DNA of 7,099 nucleotides from Muribaculaceae bacterium (GTDB lineage: Bacteria > Bacteroidota > Bacteroidia > Bacteroidales > Muribaculaceae). Numbering within the stretch: position 1 is the stretch's first letter; each line of letters begins with the position of its first letter. The position numbers were made by a program, and so were the translations under genes. This document shows positions 1 through 6,369 of this stretch, one piece after another. Under the pieces are notes generated by a model, which saw only the letters and a list, made by a program, of their open reading frames with translations, had not been told where the DNA came from and did not search any database. The stretch is from the NCBI GenBank assembly GCA_029051445.1, contig JAIDKP010000028.1, forward strand, positions 1-7,099. The letters are read 5' to 3'.

Positions 1-23
1 ATTATATGTATCCGGATATTTTC

Positions 24-2297
24 TCAGTTGCAGTCGGAGACAGTGGCATCGGAGATTCCGGGATAATGTATCTCGCATGGTTGTCCTGCGGCGGAAAGAA
101 TTGATGCTTCAGACAGCTTTCTTTCGCTCCAGCGCTGATCGACTTCAAAATTGCCGATAGCTTTCATCCCATTGGCCGAGCCCGATGTCCATGAATCGGG
201 GAGAGCCGGAAGCAGTCTAAGGATGCCATCATGGCTTTGCAGCAGCATTTCGGCTACTCCTGATGTGAATCCAAGGTTCCCGTCGATCTGAAACGGAGCA
301 TGAGAGTCGAGAAGGTTATAGTATACGCCGCCGTACCTCTGGTCAACTCCGTAACTTCCGGAATGATTGAGCGAGTATTTCATCATGTGGCGGGCATGGT
401 TTCCATCGAGTGCACGAGCCCATAGATTGATTTTCCAGCCGAGCGACCAGCCTGTAGAGGCGTCGCCACGCATACGCAGTGAGTTTACGGCCGCACGATG
501 CTCGGCAGTGCCCGGTTTTACCTGTGAGAAGGGGAAGAGGCACATGAGATGTGAGAGATGACGGTGCCCGGGCTGTCCGACTGAGTACGGACTTGTTTTC
601 CACTCGCGCAGTATTGTGTCGCCTTGTGCAATGGTGTTGTGCGGGTTGCCCCATTTGCCGTCGTAGGTCTCAAATGCAAGTCCGCGGTCGAGTGTCTCGA
701 GCTTTGCGCGCAGCTGTGCGGCAAGTTCCGGCTCTGTGTCAAGAACGGCAAGCGCGTGCAATGTCGTTTCAAATAACTCGGCTACAAGCTGCTGTGCATG
801 TGCCGTCGCATCCTCTTCCTGCGGTCCCTGCTCGGGCGACCACTCGAGAGGTGCTATCCATGTGCCGTCGGAGTCGAGTTTCAGGCGGTCGAGCCAGAAC
901 CGGCTGCACGAGGTCATGACAGGAAGTGCGGTGTCACGAAGAAAATCACGGTCGAGCGTATAGCGGTAGTGCTGCCAGAGATGCGATGTGTACCATGCGT
1001 TGGCTATGACATAGTTCTCGGCGTAGTCTGAGTTGCCGAATATGTTATTCTGTGTGAAGCATGTCCATCCCTGTGGCTGTCCCGATCGGCGTGCATACTC
1101 TTTCCACTCGTCGTGGTCGACTGCCATACTCTTGATGTAGTTGAGATAAGGCATGTGCATGTCGGACAGGTTGGTGGCTTCGGCCGGCCAGTAGTTCATC
1201 TGCACGTTGATGTTGCTGTGCAGGTCGCTCTCCCACGGTGGAGTGGCCGAGTGGTTCCATATTCCCTGCAGGTTGGCGGGAGTGTCGGCACCGCGCGATG
1301 AGGCGATGAGCAGATAGCGGCCGTAGTGGAAATACAGTTCCTCGAGCATGAGGGCTTCGGCGAGACGGAAACCGGTCTGCGTGTATCGGTCGATAAGCCT
1401 GTCGGTGGGGAGACGGTTCTCGGCTCCATCGAGTGTGAGGCGCATACGGTCGTAGATCGGACGGTAGTCGGCGAGATGTGTCGCAAGCAACGCGTCCCAT
1501 CCTTTGGCCGATGCGTCGGAGGCGCGTCGGTCGACGAGCAGTCGCATGGCCTCGGCATCGCCGAGGTAGTCGGGCGCGTGCTGGTCGAAATTTGTGGCTC
1601 CGGCCAAAACTATAAGCAGCGAGTCGGCTCCGCAGACTGTAATGCAGCTGTCGGTGGTGGCGACGGTTCCGCCCGAGGGAACCACATTGAGCCGGGCTCT
1701 GTAGTCGACATGGTCGAGCCGGCCGCCGAACACGGCCGATGCATCGTTGTAGCTGACTTTGACGGAGTCGCCTCCTACGTTGTTGCGTAACTTGATCTTT
1801 ACAGAGATGTTTCCGGGTTTTGAGGCTTTGAGTCTGGTTGCCACTACGCCGTCGGGGTAGCTCGCGATATAGCGGCGTGAGAATGTCAGCGAAGTATCGG
1901 AGGGGGATGTGTAGTCAACGCCGGCTACAGCATTGCTGATGTCGAGCCATCGGATATAGCCAATTTTGCCGTAGTCGACCGGAACGGGTACCGGATTGAG
2001 CTCTTCTATGATTATGTCGCCGAAGTTCTGATAGGCTCCGCGCAGTGTCGGCGATCCGGTCCATAGAGTTTTTTCGTTGAACTGGATCTGCTCCGTCGGC
2101 ACGCCGCCATAAATCATGGCTCCGAACTGTCCGTTGCCTATGGGCAGGGCGTATTCCATCCACGGGTCTCCCGCTCCGGCGGCTTCGGCCGGCTGAAGAT
2201 ACCACAACGAGTGGCGCGAAGGAGCACCTGTATCGGCGGAGGAAATGCCTGCCGCCAGCATTGTAAAGAGAAAAAGTAAATTTTGGCGAATGTTCAT
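24..2297 (-). CDS. Secreted GH95 alpha-L-fucosidase
   Basis: Predicted exo-alpha-L-fucosidase (757 aa) that hydrolyses terminal alpha-1,2-linked fucose by inversion, probably in the periplasm or on the cell surface. Residues 1-21 form a signal peptide with likely cleavage after SSA21. An N-terminal beta-sandwich (about 30-245) carries the family block LPIGNGQFGAMIYGG (51-65) and NEKTLWTGSP. The (alpha/alpha)6 barrel (about 270-675) holds the active-site segment SNINVQMNYWPAE (361-373), SPEQGP with E489, HRHLSH (578-583), a GWSLGWKINLWAR block near 617-628, and QIDGN with D672. By motif position, N362/N364, E489 and D672 match N421/N423, E566 and D766 of Bifidobacterium AfcA (recalled from the literature). 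Length is at the short end for the family but no core block is missing. The start gives an intact signal peptide. Its promoter must lie in the 64 bp shared with the divergent GH92 gene. Alpha-L-galactosidase activity is the main alternative. Confidence 0.93.
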   Translation of the reverse strand: MNIRQNLLFLFTMLAAGISSADTGAPSRHSLWYLQPAEAAGAGDPWMEYALPIGNGQFGAMIYGGVPTEQIQFNEKTLWTGSPTLRGAYQNFGDIIIEELNPVPVPVDYGKIGYIRWLDISNAVAGVDYTSPSDTSLTFSRRYIASYPDGVVATRLKASKPGNISVKIKLRNNVGGDSVKVSYNDASAVFGGRLDHVDYRARLNVVPSGGTVATTDSCITVCGADSLLIVLAGATNFDQHAPDYLGDAEAMRLLVDRRASDASAKGWDALLATHLADYRPIYDRMRLTLDGAENRLPTDRLIDRYTQTGFRLAEALMLEELYFHYGRYLLIASSRGADTPANLQGIWNHSATPPWESDLHSNINVQMNYWPAEATNLSDMHMPYLNYIKSMAVDHDEWKEYARRSGQPQGWTCFTQNNIFGNSDYAENYVIANAWYTSHLWQHYRYTLDRDFLRDTALPVMTSCSRFWLDRLKLDSDGTWIAPLEWSPEQGPQEEDATAHAQQLVAELFETTLHALAVLDTEPELAAQLRAKLETLDRGLAFETYDGKWGNPHNTIAQGDTILREWKTSPYSVGQPGHRHLSHLMCLFPFSQVKPGTAEHRAAVNSLRMRGDASTGWSLGWKINLWARALDGNHARHMMKYSLNHSGSYGVDQRYGGVYYNLLDSHAPFQIDGNLGFTSGVAEMLLQSHDGILRLLPALPDSWTSGSANGMKAIGNFEVDQRWSERKLSEASILSAAGQPCEIHYPGISDATVSDCN

Positions 2298-2331
2298 GCT
2301 GTGAAAATACTAATATTTTTTCAGGATTTGT

Positions 2332-2339
2332 TTACTTTG
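2332..2339 (+). promoter_or_regulatory. Weak candidate -7 element for the GH92 gene
   Basis: TTACTTTG followed by CA matches the Bacteroidetes -7 consensus TAnnTTTG at five of six fixed positions. It lies 22 bp upstream of the GH92 ATG, giving a predicted 5' leader of only about 15-20 nt. No TTTG element is seen at the expected -33 spacing, so this is a weak call. The 64-bp gap between the divergent starts must nevertheless contain a promoter on each strand unless transcription enters from inside a neighbouring gene. I see no convincing counterpart for the minus-strand GH95 gene. Confidence 0.25.
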
Positions 2340-2361
2340 CAGTGTAATAAAATTCAGTTAT

Positions 2362-4704
2362 ATGCATTTTCAATCATTATCAACAAAAACACTTCTTGCC
2401 GGAGTGGCCGCCGGAGCACTTCTGCTGGTGTCGTCGTGCGGCACGGAGAAGTCTTCCGGAAGCATGCTCTCTCCGGTAGACTACGTGAATCCGCTTGTCG
2501 GGTCGCACTCGTCGTACAAGCTTTCGACCGGCAACACTTATCCGGCAATCGCACTGCCCTGGGGTATGAACTTCTGGACTCCGCAGACCGGCCGGATGGG
2601 CGACGGATGGGCTTATACCTACGATGCCGATAAGATCCGCGGCTTCAAGCAGACCCATCAGCCTTCGCCCTGGATCAACGACTATGGCCAGTTCTCGCTC
2701 ATGCCTGAGACCGGCACCCCCGTGTTTGACGAGAACGAGCGTGCCAGCTGGTTCTCTCACAAGGCCGAAGTGTCGAAACCTAACTACTATCGCGTATATC
2801 TCGCCGATCATGATGTTGTCACCGAGATCACTCCGACCTCGCGTGCAGCAATGTTCCGCTTCACGTTCCCTGAGACCGACAGCGCGTTTGTGGTGGTCGA
2901 TGCTTTCAACCGTGGTTCATCGATTGAGATTGATCCTGAAAACCGCCGCATCACAGGTTACACGACACGCAACAGCGGCGGTGTGCCTGAGAATTTCCGC
3001 AACTATTTTGTCGTTGAGTTCGATGCGCCTTTCACATATACGGCCATCGCCGACAATGGTGTGATAGATACTGCCAAACTTGACGCTACAACCGATCATG
3101 CCGGTGCTATCGTCGGATTCCCTTCGACCAGACGTGGCGACCAGGTGATTGCACGCGTGGCATCGTCGTTCATCAGCCCTGAACAGGCTCTGCTCAACCT
3201 CAAGGAGCTCGGCGACCGCGACTTCGATCAGATAAAAGAGGATGGTGCCGAAGTGTGGAACGAGACTCTGGGACGCATCGAGATCGACGACAACGACCTC
3301 GATCGTCTGCGCACGTTCTATTCGTGCCTCTACCGTTCGGTGCTTTTCCCGCGCTCGTTCTGGGAGGTAGATGCCAACGGCAATGTAATGCACTATAGCC
3401 CCTACAACGGTGAGGTTCTTCCCGGCTACATGTACACCGACACCGGTTTCTGGGATACATTCCGCTGTCTCTTCCCGCTGCTTAACCTGGTCTATCCGTC
3501 GGAAAACCAGAAGATGCAGGAAGGACTTGCCAACACCTACAAGGAGAGCGGCTTCCTGCCTGAGTGGGCTTCGCCCGGACATCGCGGCTGCATGGTGGGC
3601 AACAACTCGGCATCGGTAGTGGCCGACGCTGCCCTGAAGGGTGTGGACAAGCATGATCTTGAGACAATATGGGAGGCTGTGACCAGCGGCGCGCACAAGG
3701 TGCATCCGCGTGTCAGCTCGACAGGACGTCGCGGCTTCGAGTACTACGACAGCATCGGCTATGTACCCTACGACGTGAAGATCAATGAGAGTGCTGCACG
3801 CACACTCGAGTATGCCTACGATGACTGGTGTATCTACCGTCTCGGCAAGCAGCTCGGCAAGAGCGACGATGAACTTCGTCCCTACGCCAAGAATGCCTAC
3901 AACTACGAGAATCTGTTTGACCCCGAGACCAAGCTGATGCGTGGCAAGAATGTCGACGGCAGCTTCATGGCACCGTTCAACCCGCTCAAGTGGGGCGACG
4001 CGTTCACCGAGGGCAACAGCTGGCACTACACATGGTCGGTGTTCCACGACCCGCAGGGACTTATAAACCTCATGGGTGGCGAAAAGGATTTCAACGCTAT
4101 GCTTGACTCTGTGTTCAACGTTCCGCCGGTGTTTGACGACAGCTATTATGGCGGTGTGATCCACGAGATACGTGAGATGCAGATCATGAACATGGGTAAC
4201 TATGCACACGGCAATCAGCCGATCCAGCACATGATATATCTTTACAACTACTCGGGCGAGCCGTGGAAAGCACAGTACTGGGTACGCGAGACGATGAACC
4301 GCATGTACAACGCCAACCCCGACGGATATTGCGGCGATGAGGATAACGGCCAGACTTCGGCATGGTATGTATTCTCGGCACTCGGTTTCTATCCGGTATG
4401 CCCCGGCAGCAACGAGTATGTGCTCGGTGCTCCGCTCTTTGAGTCGGCCCGCATCAATCTCGAGAACGGCAACACTGTCTCGATCAAAGCCGCCGGCAAC
4501 TCCGACATCAACCGTTATATCGGCAGCATGAAACTCAATGGCAAGGAGTATGGCAAGAACTATCTTACCCACTCTGACCTGATGAACGGTGCGAAGATAG
4601 CGATGGAGATGACCGACAAGCCTGCGACCGACCGCGGCACCACGCCCGACGCTTATCCCTACTCGTTCACCAACGACCCGGAGCGTCCAAAGGATCTGAA
4701 GTAA
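2362..4704 (+). CDS. GH92 alpha-1,2-mannosidase, lipoprotein
   Basis: Predicted calcium-dependent, inverting exo-alpha-mannosidase (780 aa) acting on mannose-terminated N-glycans or mannans. The N-terminus has a hydrophobic stretch ending in lipobox VSSC with lipidated C26. An N-terminal beta-sandwich (about 37-285) starts with DYVNPLVG and includes THQPSPW with W104. The (alpha/alpha)6 domain (about 290-760) contains WGDAFTEGNSWHYTW with E550 as likely general acid, HEIREMQ (601-607), HGNQPIQH (616-623), and GDEDNGQTSAWYV with D659/D661. The E550-to-D661 spacing of 111 residues equals E533-to-D644 in Bacteroides BT3990, and H601-E602 falls where H584-E585 would be; that pair is linked to alpha-1,2 specificity (recalled, not re-checked). 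The residues after C26 contain one Glu, so no clear surface-export signal is seen and a periplasmic location is more likely. Divergent from GH95 and closed by its own terminator. Family assignment is secure; linkage is an inference. Confidence 0.95.
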   Translation: MHFQSLSTKTLLAGVAAGALLLVSSCGTEKSSGSMLSPVDYVNPLVGSHSSYKLSTGNTYPAIALPWGMNFWTPQTGRMGDGWAYTYDADKIRGFKQTHQPSPWINDYGQFSLMPETGTPVFDENERASWFSHKAEVSKPNYYRVYLADHDVVTEITPTSRAAMFRFTFPETDSAFVVVDAFNRGSSIEIDPENRRITGYTTRNSGGVPENFRNYFVVEFDAPFTYTAIADNGVIDTAKLDATTDHAGAIVGFPSTRRGDQVIARVASSFISPEQALLNLKELGDRDFDQIKEDGAEVWNETLGRIEIDDNDLDRLRTFYSCLYRSVLFPRSFWEVDANGNVMHYSPYNGEVLPGYMYTDTGFWDTFRCLFPLLNLVYPSENQKMQEGLANTYKESGFLPEWASPGHRGCMVGNNSASVVADAALKGVDKHDLETIWEAVTSGAHKVHPRVSSTGRRGFEYYDSIGYVPYDVKINESAARTLEYAYDDWCIYRLGKQLGKSDDELRPYAKNAYNYENLFDPETKLMRGKNVDGSFMAPFNPLKWGDAFTEGNSWHYTWSVFHDPQGLINLMGGEKDFNAMLDSVFNVPPVFDDSYYGGVIHEIREMQIMNMGNYAHGNQPIQHMIYLYNYSGEPWKAQYWVRETMNRMYNANPDGYCGDEDNGQTSAWYVFSALGFYPVCPGSNEYVLGAPLFESARINLENGNTVSIKAAGNSDINRYIGSMKLNGKEYGKNYLTHSDLMNGAKIAMEMTDKPATDRGTTPDAYPYSFTNDPERPKDLK

Positions 4705-4720
4705 ATTTTATAAATAAGAA

Positions 4721-4764
4721 ACAGTGCAGGAGAGCCCCGGAGGCTCTCCTGCCTGTGCATTTTT
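4721..4764 (+). terminator. Rho-independent terminator after GH92 gene
   Basis: A perfect 11-bp stem (4726-4736 with 4742-4752: GCAGGAGAGCC / GGCTCTCCTGC) closes a 5-nt loop. Four further pairs (ACAG 4721-4724 with CTGT 4753-4756) can form if T4725 is bulged. A five-T run at 4760-4764 follows. It begins 17 nt after the GH92 stop codon. A hairpin this strong suggests that the downstream DUF3472 gene has its own promoter. Confidence 0.88.
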
Positions 4765-4769
4765 ATCTG

Positions 4770-4895
4770 ATGGATATACTTATGCCGGGAGGATCTGCTG
4801 AACTCTTCAAGACGGTGAATTCCGGTGCTTCTCTTCGCGAAAATGCTGCGTTGAATACCGCTCTTTGTACTGACCTCAAAACTACTGCTATATGA
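4770..4895 (+). other. Short open frame overlapping the DUF3472 gene start (41 codons)
   Basis: Between the terminator and the DUF3472 gene there is an ATG-initiated frame, beginning MDILMPGGSAELF and ending DLKTTAI, whose TGA stop overlaps the ATG of the next gene as ATGA (4892-4895). That overlap geometry is typical of translationally coupled genes. Against it being real: there is no recognisable ribosome-binding site before the ATG at 4770 or the internal one at 4782, there is no family resemblance, and the same frame stays open upstream through the terminator hairpin, which points to chance. No signal peptide or membrane segment is evident. It is recorded as a possible leader peptide or a decayed coding fragment, not as a confident gene. 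Confidence 0.15.
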
Positions 4896-6145
4896 AAAAG
4901 TTATGTTTGTTTGTAATGCTCTTGTGCTCCAGCCTGTTTGGGCACTCAGAGCAACTTGTCGTGGGACTCTCAGGCAATGCCTATGTGACATGCCGACAGG
5001 ATGGTGCCGAGATAACGGAGCAGGGGATTGAACATTGGACCAACCCTGAAACTGTCATAAGCGTTTATTTTTATCTGCAACAGCCTACGGCGGCCGATGT
5101 GTCGCTGCGTGCCAAAGGTAACTCCGAGATCAAGGTAGGCTATGGCAATGAGAGTTTCAAGGTGCGTCTGCAATCAGATGATTTTGTGGAAGTTCCGGTA
5201 GGGAAGATAAATATACCTCAAGCCGGCTACGTCAGGATAGACTTGCAGGGAATTTCCAAGAGTGGTGAAAGTTTTGGAGTGGTTAAGGATTTGCTGATAG
5301 ACAACGTCACTTGCAAGAGTAACTACGTCAGGGACTTTTCTGATTATTGGGGCCGGCGCGGTCCATCGGTGCATCTCGCCTATCCTCTGCCGGAAGGGGA
5401 TACCGAATGGTTCTACAATGAAATCATGGTTCCGGAAGATGGTGAGGTGATGCACAGCTATTACATGGCGGCCGGCTTTGGAGAGGGGTACTTCGGTATG
5501 CAATATAATTCACCGACTGAGCGCCGAATTCTTTTCTCGGTATGGAGTCCGTTTGATACAGAGGATCCCAAGTTGATTCCTGACGACCAAAAGATAAGAT
5601 TGCTGCGCCAAGGTAAAGGCGTGCATATAGGGGAGTTTGGCAATGAAGGCTCGGGTGGACAAAGCTATCTGAAGTATCCTTGGAAATCAGGTGAAACCTA
5701 CAAATTTCTGATGCAGGTTACACCGGATGGAAAAGGAAATACAGCCTACACAGCATATTTTTATGCAACGGATGATAAGGAATGGAGACTGATCGCGAGT
5801 TTCATGCGCCCTCAGACCGATACGTGGTATAAACATCCCCATAGCTTCCTTGAAAATTTCAATCCAGAACAGGGGTATCTATCGCGTAAGGTTGTATTCG
5901 GAAATCAATGGGTACGCAGCAAAGAAGGCAAATGGACTCGGCTCAATGAGGCGAAATTCACCCATGATGCCACAGCAAAGGCACAGGTGCGCCTCGATTA
6001 TCAAGGAGGTAAAGCCGATGGCAACTGCTTCTATCTGAAAATGGGAGGCTTCTTCAACGAGTCGGTGCCTATGGGGACAAAATTTTATTGTGAACCTACC
6101 GGTAAAGAACCTGAAATTGATTTTGAAGCACTGAAACGGCTGTAG
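4892..6145 (+). CDS. Secreted DUF5077-DUF3472 domain protein, function unknown
   Basis: A 417-aa exported protein with an N-terminal signal peptide (MKKLCLFVMLLCSSLFG, likely cleaved near residue 19). Residues about 22-140 are beta-rich and resemble DUF5077, a presumed carbohydrate-binding-like module. Residues about 155-370 resemble DUF3472, with WGRRGPSVHLAYPLP (153-167), FGNQWV (336-341) and KFTHDATA (355-362). The tail has FYLKMGGFF (380-388) and ends near PEIDFEALKRL. From general knowledge, this architecture recurs in Bacteroidetes near glycoside hydrolases, but I know of no established activity; a role in glycan binding or cleavage is an inference. The gene follows GH92 at 187 bp behind a strong terminator, so it is probably transcribed separately. 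Four hand-counted 60-base rows average about 45% G+C against 55-58% in the other genes here, which may indicate separate ancestry. No Shine-Dalgarno is seen. The start is chosen because it gives a complete signal peptide. Confidence 0.85.
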   Translation: MKKLCLFVMLLCSSLFGHSEQLVVGLSGNAYVTCRQDGAEITEQGIEHWTNPETVISVYFYLQQPTAADVSLRAKGNSEIKVGYGNESFKVRLQSDDFVEVPVGKINIPQAGYVRIDLQGISKSGESFGVVKDLLIDNVTCKSNYVRDFSDYWGRRGPSVHLAYPLPEGDTEWFYNEIMVPEDGEVMHSYYMAAGFGEGYFGMQYNSPTERRILFSVWSPFDTEDPKLIPDDQKIRLLRQGKGVHIGEFGNEGSGGQSYLKYPWKSGETYKFLMQVTPDGKGNTAYTAYFYATDDKEWRLIASFMRPQTDTWYKHPHSFLENFNPEQGYLSRKVVFGNQWVRSKEGKWTRLNEAKFTHDATAKAQVRLDYQGGKADGNCFYLKMGGFFNESVPMGTKFYCEPTGKEPEIDFEALKRL

Positions 6146-6181
6146 ATCAATCGGTGATTTCTGATTTAGGAAATCGTATAA

Positions 6182-6226
6182 AAATGTCGGATTCCGTCGG
6201 ATATGTTTCGGCGTAATCCGACATTT
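6182..6226 (+). terminator. 12-bp inverted repeat after the DUF3472 gene, probable terminator
   Basis: AAATGTCGGATT (6182-6193) and AATCCGACATTT (6215-6226) form a perfect 12-bp stem around a 21-nt loop, starting 37 nt after the DUF3472 stop. The downstream T tract is short (three Ts, then A), so termination may be inefficient. The loop contains a second GTCGGAT (6196-6202) repeating 6186-6192, so the right arm could pair with either copy. Function as a terminator is inferred from position and shape. Confidence 0.5.
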
Positions 6227-6285
6227 ATAATGCTCGGTGAACGTCGCTTTGCAGCAATCTCCCTCATTGAAATGGATGGTAAACG

Positions 6286-6314
6286 AAAAAAAAGAGCGGG
6301 CAACGCCGCTCTTT
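6286..6314 (-). terminator. Rho-independent terminator of the GT2 gene
   Basis: Read on the minus strand, a perfect 9-bp stem (AAAGAGCGG / CCGCTCTTT, 6291-6299 with 6306-6314) with a 6-nt loop runs into eight consecutive Ts (plus-strand As 6286-6293, three of which are also in the stem). It lies 55 nt beyond the GT2 stop codon. The geometry is that of a classical intrinsic terminator, and it faces the hairpin ending the convergent DUF3472 gene. Confidence 0.85.
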
Positions 6315-6347
6315 CCAATTTGTTTGAGCGCGCGAAAGTATGCCTAA

Positions 6348-6359
6348 ATCTAATTAGAT
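6348..6359. repeat. 12-bp perfect palindrome
   Basis: ATCTAATTAGAT is its own reverse complement. It sits 10 nt past the end of the GT2 gene, between that stop codon and its terminator. It is too AT-rich and lacks a loop, so it is unlikely to be a terminator itself. It could be a protein-binding site or chance; nothing in the context decides. Confidence 0.3.
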
Positions 6360-6369
6360 CCAGTTGTTA

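Noticed and set aside
9..18. TATCCGGATA palindrome just after the GH95 stop codon, as a terminator
   Set aside because: It is a 10-bp palindrome with no loop. Only 23 bp past the gene is visible, too little to judge.
4207..4230. HGNQPIQH instead of the HGNEPSHH found in many GH92 enzymes, first read as loss of the +1 subsite Glu
   Set aside because: Counting residues from the general acid shows that the specificity Glu lies 17 residues earlier, in HEIREMQ, where it is present. The Gln form appears to be a normal subgroup variant.
2917..4572. A 551-codon open frame antisense to the GH92 gene
   Set aside because: The plus-strand frame is an unmistakable GH92 enzyme with all motifs in order. 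The antisense translation has no recognisable domain and is explained by codon bias in a G+C-rich gene.
4861..4867. CTCTTTG upstream of the DUF3472 gene as a -7 promoter element
   Set aside because: The TA half of TAnnTTTG is absent (GC instead) and no -33 TTTG is suitably placed, so the promoter cannot be located by eye.
4892..4951. Lipobox-like Cys (C12) in the DUF3472 signal sequence
   Set aside because: It lies inside the hydrophobic core, too close to the N-terminus for a normal lipoprotein signal. Ordinary signal-peptidase cleavage near residue 19 fits better.
4659..4991. A 110-codon minus-strand frame spanning the GH92/DUF3472 gap
   Set aside because: It overlaps the 3' end of GH92, the terminator and the DUF3472 signal peptide, and its product is low-complexity without motifs.
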